Assembly: GCF_001618145.1 (NCBI RefSeq)
Contig: NZ_LQNF01000021.1
Span: 1-64,000 of the forward strand
DNA from: Oceanobacillus damuensis
GTDB lineage: Bacteria; Bacillota; Bacilli; Bacillales; Amphibacillaceae
Length of the DNA: 64,000 nt
Direction: 5' to 3'
How positions within the stretch are numbered: the first letter of the stretch is position 1; the number at the start of each line of letters is the position of its first letter. Position numbers and translations under genes: made by a program. Below are positions 18,432 to 27,465 of the stretch, piece after piece. The notes below the pieces were generated by a model, which was not told where the DNA came from, searched no databases, and was given only the letters and a program-made list of their open reading frames with translations.

Positions 18432-19265
18432 ATGAAAAATATCGGAAGCCTAGTCAGGCAGTTTTATCAGCGGATTGAGGAAGTTGATGTGTTCGGTCTG
18501 GCAGCTCAATTAGCGTATTTTTTTCTTCTGTCACTGTTCCCTTTTTTAATATTTCTGCTTAACCTTATCGCTTATTTACCGATTAATGAGCAGTTGATTC
18601 TTCAAACTATCGATACTTTTGCTCCCAGGGAAGTAATGGACCTCATAAATGCCAACGTCAGTCAGATACTGAATGAACAAAATGGCAGCCTGCTTTCATT
18701 TAGTATAATCGGTACGCTGTGGGCTGCTTCGAATGGTGTCAACGCCATAACGAGGGCCTTCAATAGAGCCTATCGAATAGAGAAGAAACGTTCCTTTTTT
18801 AAAGACAGGCTTATTGCTATACTGCTGACCATAGCTATGATTGCAGTTATATTGGTCGCATTGCTGCTTCCCGTGTTCGGCAGGGAAATAGGCGAGTACA
18901 TATTCTCTATTTTTGGTCTGTCAGCAGGATTTTTGGCTGTATGGGAAACATTGAGATGGGTAATTTCATCGGTCATATTTTTTATCGTACTGCTTTTTCT
19001 TTATAAACTTGCTCCGCATAAAAGAATTTATTTTAAAAATGTTATTTGGGGTACATTGTTTGCAACGGTTTCCTGGCAGATAGTCTCATGGGGGTTTTCT
19101 TTCTATGTAGGCAATTTCGGTGATTACTCATCTACGTATGGGAGTCTTGGTACGATAATCGTGCTGATGATATGGTTTTACCTGTTTGGAATAATCATCA
19201 TTACCGGCGGTGTAATAAATGCATTTATAAGAAAATACCGTGAACAAAAGCCCGAGGCACCTTGA
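18432..19265 (+). CDS. yfkH: YihY/BrkB family membrane protein YfkH
   Basis: Integral membrane protein of 277 aa with about six hydrophobic segments. The N-terminal AAQLAYFFLLSLFPFLIFLL and the middle GTLWAASNGVNAI are the typical UPF0761/YihY pattern (early annotation as ribonuclease BN is considered wrong). The C-terminus is short and charged. GGGAGCGGGTGTC precedes ATG 18432. Third gene of the yfkJ-I-H operon, 31 bases after yfkI. Substrate or role is not known. Confidence 0.88.
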   Translation: MKNIGSLVRQFYQRIEEVDVFGLAAQLAYFFLLSLFPFLIFLLNLIAYLPINEQLILQTIDTFAPREVMDLINANVSQILNEQNGSLLSFSIIGTLWAASNGVNAITRAFNRAYRIEKKRSFFKDRLIAILLTIAMIAVILVALLLPVFGREIGEYIFSIFGLSAGFLAVWETLRWVISSVIFFIVLLFLYKLAPHKRIYFKNVIWGTLFATVSWQIVSWGFSFYVGNFGDYSSTYGSLGTIIVLMIWFYLFGIIIITGGVINAFIRKYREQKPEAP

Positions 19266-19271
19266 GGACCC

Positions 19272-19425
19272 TGATAAAAAGGAAGTTCGACTAATAAAAC
19301 CACATCCAACGCTGAACTGACCCACGCCCTGTGAGGCCAAGCAGAAACTAAGTGGTGTTCTTTGACACAGGCAGTTTCTGTTTAAGACCTCGAGGGGACA
19401 GGCGCTCCGAGCAGGACGTTCAAAA
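19272..19425. repeat. Interspersed repeat, family B, copy 2
   Basis: Shares with the copy at 44128-44306 the block AAAAAGGAAGTTCG, CACATCC, CTGAACTGACCCACG and GACCTCGAGGGG then GGCGCT. The core hairpin is CAGAAACT / AGTTTCTG. Located between convergent yfkH and the metal ATPase gene. Confidence 0.75.
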
Positions 19426-19449
19426 AAGGGCTTCCAGTAGTATTGGCGG

Positions 19450-21393
19450 CTATTTCAGTAAACGAAGTCCATTCAGAATGACCAAAATTGTACTTCCTTC
19501 GTGGCCGATAACTCCAAGTGGAAGGTCAATCAACTGGATGTAGTTGCTTATGATCAATATTGCGATAACGCTTAATGAGAAAAAGATGTTCTGCTTAATA
19601 ACCCGATTCATCCGACTGGATAAATTAATGGAATTAGTTATTTTTGATAGATCATTTTTCATCAGTACGATATCTGCTGTTTCCAGGGCGATATCGGTTC
19701 CTTCACCCATCGCTATTCCCACATTTGCACTGGCTAAAGCTGGAGCATCATTGATTCCGTCCCCGACCATCGCTACGTTACCATACTTATCCCGAAATGC
19801 TTTTACATGCTCGACTTTATCTTGCGGCAGACAATTTGCAATATAGTGATCAAGGCCAGCTTCTTCAGCAACAGCATTGGCTGTCAACTCGTTATCTCCC
19901 GTAAGCATAATGGTCTTGATCCCGTTATCTTTCAGTTTGCTGATTGCTCTTTTTGTTGTTTCACGTACAGTATCCTTGAGTGCGAAAACAGCAACAATCT
20001 TATCGTTTGCCTGTACAAACGTAATTGTCTTACCTTCAGATGCCATCGTGGTCATTGCGCCATTTCGAAACTCGCTTGCAGCATCTTTTCCCACAAAGTC
20101 TGCCTTGCCGATTTTCCAGCTCTTGTCTAGCGCCACAGCAGAAACTCCCTTGCCGCTGATGTTTTTCATATCCAATACTTCTATATCCTCCACGCTTCCT
20201 GCCTCTTCTTCACAATAGGACGTAATTGCATGTGCGAGGGGATGAGTGGATTCCTTTTCGATCGCCCCTACGGCTTTCATAATTTCCATAGCATTATAAT
20301 CTGAAGAAAAAAGTGCCTCTGTAACAACTGGTTTTCCATTTGTCAATGTACCAGTTTTATCGAGAGTGATTGCTTTTATACTGCTCAGATTTTCAATATG
20401 CACGCCACCTTTAAACAGAACTCCTTTTTTGGCGGCATTTGATATGGCAGACAATGTGGCCGGAGAAATGGAGGCAACAAGGGCACATGGGGACGCCACG
20501 ACAAGTAAAACCATTGCCCGGTAAATACTTTCCGACAGGGTCCATCCAAATGCCAGATAAGGAAGGAACATCATAATAGCTACCACCCCTAAGACGATAT
20601 AAACATAGGCATTTTCAAATTTCTCGATAAATAATTGGGAAGGAGACTTTTCTTCCTGTGCTGACTGAACTAATTCGATTATTTTTTGAAAAAGGGTTTC
20701 GTTTGGCTTTGTTGTAATTTTTATGGTGATTGTTCCGTCAAGTGCAACCGTGCCAGAAAATACTTCATTGTCATCCCCTTTATTAAGTGGCATCGACTCA
20801 CCGGTAATCGTGCTCTCATCTATGGATGAGGCACCTTTTACGATGATTCCGTCTGCCGGAATACGTTCGCCGGCCCGGACAAGAATCAAGTCATCGATCT
20901 TTAGCTCGGAAACGGGCACTTTCTTTTCCTTATTGTTATTAATTAGCAATGCTTCCTCCGGCTGCAGCTCCATTAATGAAGAAATTGCTTTATTGCTTTT
21001 ATTCAAGGAATACGTTTCAAGAGCCCCGGATAATGCAAATATAAAGATGAGTATCGCACCTTCTGTCCAGTAACCAATGGAAACAGAACCAATCGCAGCG
21101 AGAATCATCAATATTTCCACATTCAGCTTCCTGGTCCGGATTGTTTCTGATATCCCTTCCTTCGCTTTTGCGTATCCACCTATCGCAAAGGCAATCAAAT
21201 GAAAGGTGACCCACAACGAGTCTGATAAATGATTTCCCATTGTCCACGTTATTAAAATAATGATTCCGCTTAATAAGGCTGCAATTAATTCTATATGCTC
21301 TTTTGTTTTGTTAATGAAGTTCTCTGAGGAAAAAGATTTTTGTATCTTATTTCCTGAACTTCTTAGTATATCATGATTGATATCCATTCTCAT
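19450..21393 (-). CDS. pfeT: P1B-type metal-transporting ATPase, PfeT/ZosA-like
   Basis: Membrane ATPase moving a divalent metal, most likely exporting Fe(II) as B. subtilis PfeT (formerly ZosA). 647 aa with no N-terminal CxxC metal domain. Landmarks are TGES (actuator), VASPCALVAS (transmembrane metal site, SPC type), phosphorylated D345 in DKTGTLT, THPLAHA (nucleotide site), MVGDGINDAPAL (hinge) and GHEGSTILVILN in the last membrane pair. SPC plus HEGxT marks the P1B-4 group (Fe, Co). The upstream region has a strong promoter, a PerR-like box and a Fur-like box, matching the known peroxide/iron control of pfeT. ATG 21393 with GGAG five bases before. Confidence 0.88.
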   Translation of the reverse strand: MRMDINHDILRSSGNKIQKSFSSENFINKTKEHIELIAALLSGIIILITWTMGNHLSDSLWVTFHLIAFAIGGYAKAKEGISETIRTRKLNVEILMILAAIGSVSIGYWTEGAILIFIFALSGALETYSLNKSNKAISSLMELQPEEALLINNNKEKKVPVSELKIDDLILVRAGERIPADGIIVKGASSIDESTITGESMPLNKGDDNEVFSGTVALDGTITIKITTKPNETLFQKIIELVQSAQEEKSPSQLFIEKFENAYVYIVLGVVAIMMFLPYLAFGWTLSESIYRAMVLLVVASPCALVASISPATLSAISNAAKKGVLFKGGVHIENLSSIKAITLDKTGTLTNGKPVVTEALFSSDYNAMEIMKAVGAIEKESTHPLAHAITSYCEEEAGSVEDIEVLDMKNISGKGVSAVALDKSWKIGKADFVGKDAASEFRNGAMTTMASEGKTITFVQANDKIVAVFALKDTVRETTKRAISKLKDNGIKTIMLTGDNELTANAVAEEAGLDHYIANCLPQDKVEHVKAFRDKYGNVAMVGDGINDAPALASANVGIAMGEGTDIALETADIVLMKNDLSKITNSINLSSRMNRVIKQNIFFSLSVIAILIISNYIQLIDLPLGVIGHEGSTILVILNGLRLLK

Positions 21394-21407
21394 TCACACT
21401 CCTTAAT

Positions 21408-21422
21408 TGATAATAATAATCA
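21408..21422 (-). promoter_or_regulatory. Fur-like box next to the pfeT ribosome binding site
   Basis: TGATAATAATAATCA matches the 7-1-7 Fur consensus TGATAATNATTATCA at all but one defined position. It lies 15 bases upstream of the start codon, overlapping the untranslated leader. Confidence 0.55.
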
Positions 21423-21484
21423 TTAGCAATTATTTAATGTTTCTACAAGTTCATAAGGACAGGTTATTTGAAATTAATTTTAAA

Positions 21485-21499
21485 TTATAATTAATATAA
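21485..21499 (-). promoter_or_regulatory. PerR-like operator of pfeT
   Basis: TTATAATTAATATAA fits the Per box TTATAATNATTATAA with one mismatch. It sits just downstream of the predicted transcription start, a position suited to repression. PerR control of this gene is known in B. subtilis. Confidence 0.65.
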
Positions 21500-21515
21500 A
21501 TTAATATGTAGTATT

Positions 21516-21543
21516 ATTATAGCACTTCATATTTTGGAGTCAA
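21516..21543 (-). promoter_or_regulatory. Sigma-A promoter of pfeT
   Basis: On the minus strand TTGACT (21543-21538), 16 bases, TATAAT (21521-21516). An inverted TGATTATTATCA (21544-21555) abuts the -35 and may be a further metalloregulator half-site pair. Confidence 0.7.
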
Positions 21544-21693
21544 TGATAATAATCAAGAATATGCCGCTTTTCCTCAATTACGAAGAATTGTTGGATCTAA
21601 TGGAAATTATTAATAAATCAGATGCCTTTATTTTTAATTTTGAAACTGTTACAATTATATGAGGATTTTATATATAACAAAGGGGTGCATTAG

Positions 21694-22587
21694 ATGAACA
21701 AATTTAATTTCTTTACACTGTTATTAGCATTTACCATAGTACTAAGTGCATGTGGCGGTTCTGATGATACAGATTCCACAAGCAGTGAAGGAGAAGGTGC
21801 AACAGAAAGTACATCAGAAGAAACTGCAGATGGCAGATGGGAAGAAATTCAAGAATCAGGAGAACTTGTTGTAGGAACGTCGGGTACTTTGATTGCATCA
21901 TCTTTTTATGATGAGAATGATGAATTAACAGGGTATGATGTTGAGGTAATGCGCGAAGTTGCTGAACGTCTTGGTCTTGAAGTCAGCTTTGAAATTATGG
22001 GTATCGACAGTATGCTTCCAGCCGTACAAAACGGCAGAATTGACGTGGCAGCAAATGATGTTGAAGTTACAGACAAAAGAAAAGAAGAATTCAATTTCAG
22101 TGAGCCATATAAATATTCATATACAACCATGGCAGTCCGTGAGTCTGATAACTCAGGAATTGAAACATTGGAAGATTTAGAAGGTAAAAAAGCAGGTGGT
22201 GGTGCAACAACTATCTTCAGTCAGATAGCCGAACATTACGGTGCAGAGGTGATCACATATGGAAACGCACCTAATGAAGCGTATTTGAGTGATGTCAGTA
22301 ACGGAAGAACAGATGTGGTAATCAATGATTATTACTTAACTAAATTTGGTGTAGCAGCATTTCCTGACTTTGATCTGCATCTGCACCCTACATTGATGTT
22401 CCACCCGACTGAGCAGGCAGTTGTAATTCCTAAGGGAGCTGACCAGCTCACAGAGGAAATCAATAACGTGCTGAATGAAATGCGTGAAGATGGAACACTA
22501 TCTGAGTTAGCTATACAGTTTTATGAAGAAGACGCTTCCGTTATGCCTGAAGGTGATATCGAAGTAATTGAAGGATTGGAACTGTAA
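21694..22587 (+). CDS. Amino acid ABC transporter substrate-binding lipoprotein, cystine type
   Basis: Extracytoplasmic lipoprotein of 297 aa. Lipobox LSAC with C20 for lipid attachment, then a Ser/Thr/Glu/Asp-rich tether (21-50), then a periplasmic-binding type II domain (GELVVGTSGTLIASSFYDEN, YDVEVMREVAERLGLEV, VAANDVEVTDKRKEEFNFSEPY). The pattern resembles TcyA/TcyJ cystine binders, but polar amino acid specificity cannot be fixed. RBS AAAGGGGTG. The permease gene follows after 28 bases. No ATP-binding subunit gene is adjacent. Confidence 0.85.
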   Translation: MNKFNFFTLLLAFTIVLSACGGSDDTDSTSSEGEGATESTSEETADGRWEEIQESGELVVGTSGTLIASSFYDENDELTGYDVEVMREVAERLGLEVSFEIMGIDSMLPAVQNGRIDVAANDVEVTDKRKEEFNFSEPYKYSYTTMAVRESDNSGIETLEDLEGKKAGGGATTIFSQIAEHYGAEVITYGNAPNEAYLSDVSNGRTDVVINDYYLTKFGVAAFPDFDLHLHPTLMFHPTEQAVVIPKGADQLTEEINNVLNEMREDGTLSELAIQFYEEDASVMPEGDIEVIEGLEL

Positions 22588-22615
22588 TAAGCTTATCATT
22601 GAAGGAGAATGACAG

Positions 22616-23299
22616 TTGAACTTCAACGGATTTGATTTCGGAGGATTATTTGATATTGAACTAGCCATAAGAAGCCTTCCTTTCGTGTTGGGAGGCTTGC
22701 CAATGACAATTCTCATAGCCATTGCAGGTATGGGGATTGGGTTAATACTAGGGTTATTCCTTGCTCTGGCAAGAGGGTCTAAAAACATCTTGCTGCGCTG
22801 GCCATCGAGGATCTATATATCCTTTATGCGGGGAACACCAATGCTCGTATTTCTTTTTATCTTATACTTTGGGTTACCTGTTGTAGGCATAGAATTTACA
22901 GCATTGACGGCAGCCATTATTGGATTTGGCCTGAACAGCGCTGCCTATATTGCTGAAATAGACAGGTCATCTCTGAACAGTGTTGACAATGGACAATGGG
23001 AGTCGTCAAAGGCTTTGAATATGCCTTACTGGATTACACTACGGAAGATTATCTTGCCACAGGCAACCCGTATCGCTATTCCGCCTTTAACAAACGTATT
23101 TATGGATATAGTCAAGGCGACATCACTGGCGGCCGTTATCACAGTTCCGGAACTTTTCCAAAAAACACAGATTGTTGCAGGAAGAGAATTTGATGCAATG
23201 ACAATGTATGTTCTTGTAGCATTAATTTACTGGCCAATTTGCATACTTATAGGATATATGCAGGAAAGATTGGAAAAACGGTACAGCAGCTTTATATAA
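22616..23299 (+). CDS. Amino acid ABC transporter permease
   Basis: Inner-membrane permease of 227 aa with about five membrane helices in the HisM/GlnP family: a membrane entry near 24-45 (LPFVLGGLPMTILIAIAG), FMRGTPMLVFLFILYFGLP, and the ATPase-contact EAA-like loop ESSKALNMPYWITLRKIILPQATRIAIPPLTN. The start is TTG with GGAGAATGA upstream. The usual third gene for the ATPase is missing: a terminator and the 52-bp array follow. It must share an ATPase encoded elsewhere, or the cluster is a truncated remnant. Confidence 0.87.
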   Translation: MNFNGFDFGGLFDIELAIRSLPFVLGGLPMTILIAIAGMGIGLILGLFLALARGSKNILLRWPSRIYISFMRGTPMLVFLFILYFGLPVVGIEFTALTAAIIGFGLNSAAYIAEIDRSSLNSVDNGQWESSKALNMPYWITLRKIILPQATRIAIPPLTNVFMDIVKATSLAAVITVPELFQKTQIVAGREFDAMTMYVLVALIYWPICILIGYMQERLEKRYSSFI

Positions 23300-23380
23300 G
23301 AAAGGGATTTACTTTATTTCTGCATAAGGGCTACTAGCCGGAAAGACTTAATATGATTACAAACTTCGGAGCTCTGAACT

Positions 23381-23424
23381 GCACCTCAATTGGTAGATAC
23401 ACTATCAATTGGAGGTGCTTTTTT
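23381..23424 (+). terminator. Terminator of the amino acid ABC genes
   Basis: GCACCTC plus AATTG pairs with CAATTGGAGGTGC (one bulge), followed by TTTTTT. About 80 bases after the permease stop. Confidence 0.85.
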
Positions 23425-23535
23425 ATAGAGATTTTTTGCTCATATCCAACTGTTTCCGATCCGGCTTAGAGAAAGTGAAGTTATCAATGGCTCTGCTATG
23501 ACGGGGAGCAGCGTAAACTAATTTCATTCTAGTTG

Positions 23536-24230
23536 TGAAGGTCAAAACCTGGGAAGGAAGTGTCGGAAAAGGTCTTCATTAAGGTTATGAAAGTCAAAAC
23601 CTGGGAAGGGAGCGTCGGAAAAGATCTTCATGGAGGGTATGAAGATCAAAACCCGGAAAGGAAGCGTCGGAAAAGACCTTCATGGAGGTTATGAAGATCA
23701 AAACCCGGGAAGGAAGCGTCGGAAAAGATCTTCATGGAGGGTATGAAGATCAAAACCCGGAAAGGAAGCGTCGGAAAAGATCTTCATGGAGGGTATGAAG
23801 ATCAAAACCCGGAAAGGAAGCGCCGGAAAAGATCTTCATGGAGGTTATGAAGATCAAAACAAGTGAAGGAAGCGCCAGAAAAGACCTTCATGGAGGTTAT
23901 GAAGATCAAAACAAGTGAAGGAAGCACTGGAAAAGATCTTCATGGAGGTTATGACGATCAAAACAAGTGAAGGAAGCACCGGAAAAGATCTTCATGGAGG
24001 TTATGAAGATCAAAACAAGTGAAGGAAGCACCGGAAAAGATCTTCATCAAGGTTATGAAGATCAAAACAAGTGAAGGAAGCGCCGGAAAAGATCTTCATC
24101 AAAGTTATGAAGGTCAAAACAGAGAAGAACTCGTCGAATAAGGCTTTCATCAATGCTATAAAATCAAACGTTGAAAAAGATTTTCGCCGATTTTATGAAG
24201 GTAAAACCCATGAAGAAAGCTCCAATAGAA
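23536..24230. repeat. 52-bp tandem repeat array, 12 good units plus decayed ones
   Basis: Units start at 23536, 23588, 23640, 23692, 23744, 23796, 23848, 23900, 23952, 24004, 24056 and 24108, a strict 52-base period, then decay up to about 24230. Most units begin ATGAAGATC and contain GATCTTCAT, so each can form a 9-bp hairpin with a loop of about 25 bases. Two subtypes differ in the loop (CCCGGAAAGGAAGCGTCGG versus AAGTGAAGGAAGCACCGG) and lie in blocks, left and right. GGAGGTT or GGAGGGT precedes the ATG of many units. 52 is not a multiple of three, so it is not a protein repeat. It lies between the ABC operon terminator and yfkD. Confidence 0.9.
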
Positions 24231-24357
24231 CTCATTACCCAATCAGATTTTCTTTTCCGCCCTCGATTAATTCACGCCATTTTGAAAACTATTTTCCAGG
24301 CAGTGCATAATTTAGCCTTAATCGAAAAAAATAGGGGAAAAGAAAGGAATGGAAAAC

Positions 24358-25155
24358 ATGAAAATAAAAAAAATAGCGGTATTTGTAATTGCAGCTCTCT
24401 TATTGTCTCTTATTTTTCCTTCAGCGGGCTTGGCTGAAAAAGAATCGGAAAATAAAGAAATGGAAATACCGAGTCATGTTTTAAATATATCTAAGGAAAA
24501 TACGTATCCAAATTCTACAGAAGATCAGGAAGTTATTGAACCAAGTGAATTGACTCAGGAGTTACTGGACGAACTGTCAGTAGCGATTGAAAATCCGGAT
24601 CTTATTAAAATGCTGAATGAGACATCAATCAACCCTTCCCCAATTTCGATAGGATATCGAGGAATGATTTACCTTGGGAGATGGGCATTGAATTACAATT
24701 CAGAGGAATCGAATATCAATTGGGAATATCAGCAGATTAACCTGAATGAGTTAAATAATCTTGGTGGAAACGAAACGGAAAATATGAATTATATCCAACA
24801 GGAACAGAAGGAAATAAAAGGTGCACTGACAAATAAGATAGCCAACCCGGATGATGTGAAAAAAATGATGCTTTTAAAAGCGAAGGATAAGACAAAACTA
24901 CCGCTTTCCTATAATACCATCATAGGAAAAAACACAAAAAAAGATAATTCCTATGGTGTCCCCGCAAAGAAATATGGAACATTGCAAGCATATGCCCCGG
25001 CGGTCAACGAAAAAGGGCAAGTGACATTTGGGGAAGTGTACTTGAAATTAAAGGGTTCAAAGAAATCGATTGAAATTAAAAATGTAACAAAACAAGGTAT
25101 AGGTGGATGGATTCCGATTCAGGACCACATTTCCTTTTCCTATAAAACAAAATAG
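24358..25155 (+). CDS. yfkD: YfkD-like exported protein
   Basis: 265 aa with an N-terminal signal peptide (KIKKIAVFVIAALLLSLIFP, cleavage likely near AGLAEK). The remainder matches my memory of B. subtilis YfkD along its length: IPSHVLNISKENTYPN, NPDLIKMLNETSI, IGYRGMIYLGRW, MMLLKAKDKT and GIGGWIPIQDHISF. It is probably at the membrane or wall surface; function unknown. ATG 24358 is preferred over 24349 because AAAGGA directly abuts the latter. Synteny with B. subtilis (yfkJ-H, yfkD, pdaA close together) supports the name. The 52-bp array ends about 130 bases upstream and may lie in its leader region. Confidence 0.85.
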   Translation: MKIKKIAVFVIAALLLSLIFPSAGLAEKESENKEMEIPSHVLNISKENTYPNSTEDQEVIEPSELTQELLDELSVAIENPDLIKMLNETSINPSPISIGYRGMIYLGRWALNYNSEESNINWEYQQINLNELNNLGGNETENMNYIQQEQKEIKGALTNKIANPDDVKKMMLLKAKDKTKLPLSYNTIIGKNTKKDNSYGVPAKKYGTLQAYAPAVNEKGQVTFGEVYLKLKGSKKSIEIKNVTKQGIGGWIPIQDHISFSYKTK

Positions 25156-25167
25156 TTTCAGCACTCC

Positions 25168-25196
25168 ACCCTGTAATTAAAATGCAGGGTTTTTTT
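25168..25196 (+). terminator. Terminator of yfkD
   Basis: ACCCTG / CAGGGT stem with an 11-base loop and a T-run of seven. Confidence 0.8.
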
Positions 25197-25303
25197 CATA
25201 AAAAGGGGTTGCTTTTTTTGCATCAGTGCTTTATCATGGTAAAGTATTAAAGGGAGAGAAAAATTGGCTCATCATAGATTGTGACACAGGGGGAAGATTT
25301 AAA

Positions 25304-26614
25304 ATGGAATGGGTTGTTATTATATCGGTTTTAGTAATGATGATTTTGAGTTTGCTGCGTGTAAATGTGATCATCGCCATCATCGCTGCAGGCTTAACGG
25401 CCGGAGTATTGTCTGGCCTATCTGTAGTAGAATCAATTGAATTACTTGTTAGTGGTATGGGTGATTCATCGAGTACTGCATTAAGTTATATTTTACTTGG
25501 AGCATTCGCCGTGGCAATCAGTTACACGGGGATTACTTCCGTTTTAGTTACCTATCTTATTCGCGTACTGACAGGTAAGAAAACAATGATGCTGCTGGCG
25601 ATAGCGGGTGTAGCATCCCTATCTCAAAACGTGGTTCCTGTCCATATTGCATTTATACCGATTTTAATACCACCACTTTTAAAATTGTTTGATCAAATGC
25701 GTATGGATCGCCGGGCTGTTGCAGTTGCACTTACTTTTGGTCTTAAAGCACCTTATATGATGATACCGGCAGGATTCGGTCTGATTTTCCATGGCATCAT
25801 CATCGAAGGCATGGAAGCAAATGGTTCTTCCATTACAAATGGGGAAACTGTATTAGCGATGCTGATTCCTGGTTTGGGGATGGTTGTTGGACTATTGATC
25901 GCAATTTTCATTACGTATAGAAAAGACAGAGATTCGATACCAGGTGCAGGGGGCTCCGGAGCAACCATCCAAATGCCGGAAAACCAAACGGTTACTTTTA
26001 ATAAAAATCACAAACTGACGATTGTTGCGATTATTGCCGCACTAATCGTTCAGATTATCACCGATAACCTTATACTGGGCGCATTAACTGGTTTATTGTT
26101 TATGTTTCTGTTACTTGTCGTGCCATTTAAAAATGGAGATAAAGTCATGACAGAAGGAATCAGCATGATGGGTACAATCGCGTTCGTAATGCTGGTGGCA
26201 TCCGGTTTCGGAACGATATTAAAAGAAACGGGTTCAGTGGACGCATTGGTTGAATTATCAACCGGATTTTTAGGGGATAATAAAGCACTTATTGCATTTA
26301 TTTTATTATTGGTAGGTTTAATGGTTACTTTAGGAATAGGTTCCTCATTTGGAACAATTCCTATACTTGCGGCATTATATGTTCCAATTTGCATGGCAGC
26401 AGGTTTTTCGCCTGTTGCAACAGCAGCACTTATCGGGACGGCCGGAGCACTTGGAGATGCTGGTTCTCCTGCCTCGGACAGTACACTTGGACCGACAGCT
26501 GGGTTGAATGCAGATGGGAAGCATCACCACATTTGGGATACTGTCGTGCCAACCTTTGTCCACTTTAATATTCCGTTAATCATATTCGGATGGGTTGCTG
26601 CAATGGTACTATAG
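25304..26614 (+). CDS. Na+/H+ antiporter family protein
   Basis: 437-aa integral membrane protein of the NhaC-related Na_H_antiporter group (YuiF-like). The N-terminus is very hydrophobic (MEWVVIISVLVMMILSLLRV). Other landmarks are LGAFAVAISYTGI, SQNVVPVHIAFIPILIPPLL and LGDAGSPASDSTLGPTAGLN, the last being a strongly conserved polar loop in this family. The ORF can be extended 26 codons, but ATG 25304 follows GGGGGAAG at proper spacing. Some members are controlled by lysine riboswitches and may move amino acids rather than ions; no lysine riboswitch is visible here. Monocistronic, upstream of pdaA by about 50 bases. Confidence 0.83.
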   Translation: MEWVVIISVLVMMILSLLRVNVIIAIIAAGLTAGVLSGLSVVESIELLVSGMGDSSSTALSYILLGAFAVAISYTGITSVLVTYLIRVLTGKKTMMLLAIAGVASLSQNVVPVHIAFIPILIPPLLKLFDQMRMDRRAVAVALTFGLKAPYMMIPAGFGLIFHGIIIEGMEANGSSITNGETVLAMLIPGLGMVVGLLIAIFITYRKDRDSIPGAGGSGATIQMPENQTVTFNKNHKLTIVAIIAALIVQIITDNLILGALTGLLFMFLLLVVPFKNGDKVMTEGISMMGTIAFVMLVASGFGTILKETGSVDALVELSTGFLGDNKALIAFILLLVGLMVTLGIGSSFGTIPILAALYVPICMAAGFSPVATAALIGTAGALGDAGSPASDSTLGPTAGLNADGKHHHIWDTVVPTFVHFNIPLIIFGWVAAMVL

Positions 26615-26665
26615 AATAATTTTATAATAAATAGGAAAAGGTAAGAAAAAAACAGGTGGGTTGCT

Positions 26666-27457
26666 ATGCGAAATTTTAATGCAGCATCAATCATCATTTT
26701 TCTTACCTTTTTTATTTGTTTTATGGAGCCTTCCACATCGCAAGCATTTGGCTGGGGATACAAGAAGAACTCCGAACATAAAATACCTGAAATCGGCTCT
26801 TACCAGCAGTTGCTAAAAAAATATGGAGCCTATTATGTGGATGACTCTGGTGCAAAAAATATCTATATTACCTTTGACAATGGATATGAGCAGGGGCATA
26901 CCGAAGAAATACTGAATGTGTTAAAGAAAGAATCTGTCCCGGCAACATTTTTTGTGACAGGTCACTATGTGAAAAGTGAACCGGAACTAATCAAGAAAAT
27001 GGTGGATGAAGGTCACATCATCGGAAATCACTCCTACCACCATCCGGATTTTACGATATTATCGAAGGATGCAATACAGAAGGAGCTTGAAACACTTGAA
27101 GCGGCAGTGGCAGAAGTGAGTGATCAAAAGGAAATAAAGTTTTTGCGACCTCCAAGGGGAGTGTTTAATGAAAACACATTGCGGTGGGCAAACGAACTGG
27201 GTCTTATCCACGTATTTTGGTCCCTTGCTTTTACAGATTGGGATGTTAATAAGCAGAAGGGTTCGCAATATGCCTATGATCAAATTATGGCTCAGATGCA
27301 CCCAGGTGCAATCATTCTGATGCATGCAGTCTCTTCCGATAACGCAGAAGCCCTGGAGCGTATTATCCAGGACCTGAAAAAACAAGGGTATGCATTTAAA
27401 AGTCTGGATGACCTGCTAATAAATGAAATGCTGCCAGATAGTTTTCATGGTTTATAA
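26666..27457 (+). CDS. pdaA: Delta-lactam-biosynthetic de-N-acetylase PdaA
   Basis: Spore cortex enzyme that removes the acetyl group from N-acetylmuramic acid after CwlD cleavage, allowing muramic-delta-lactam formation and later germination. 263 aa, the length of B. subtilis PdaA. A signal segment (1-28) is followed by the NodB homology domain: YITFDNGYE, where the canonical first motif TFDDG reads TFDNG as in PdaA; GHIIGNHSYHHPDF with metal-binding histidines; FLRPPRGVFNE; and ILMHAVSSDNAEAL. RBS AGGTGGG. Expression in the forespore (SigG) is known for B. subtilis; I could not place that promoter. Confidence 0.92.
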   Translation: MRNFNAASIIIFLTFFICFMEPSTSQAFGWGYKKNSEHKIPEIGSYQQLLKKYGAYYVDDSGAKNIYITFDNGYEQGHTEEILNVLKKESVPATFFVTGHYVKSEPELIKKMVDEGHIIGNHSYHHPDFTILSKDAIQKELETLEAAVAEVSDQKEIKFLRPPRGVFNENTLRWANELGLIHVFWSLAFTDWDVNKQKGSQYAYDQIMAQMHPGAIILMHAVSSDNAEALERIIQDLKKQGYAFKSLDDLLINEMLPDSFHGL

Positions 27458-27465
27458 AAGCCAAT

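Noticed and set aside
23536-24230. Possible CRISPR array
   Set aside because: The whole 52-base unit is repeated without unique spacers, there are no cas genes, and the variation is in two subtype blocks.
24071-24310. ORF starting in the last 52-bp units
   Set aside because: Formed by the repeat plus the yfkD leader; no homologous pattern, no proper RBS.
25200-25303. Lysine riboswitch before the Na+/H+ antiporter
   Set aside because: Some relatives of this antiporter have one, but only about 100 bases are available after the yfkD terminator and no conserved lysine-riboswitch helices are visible.
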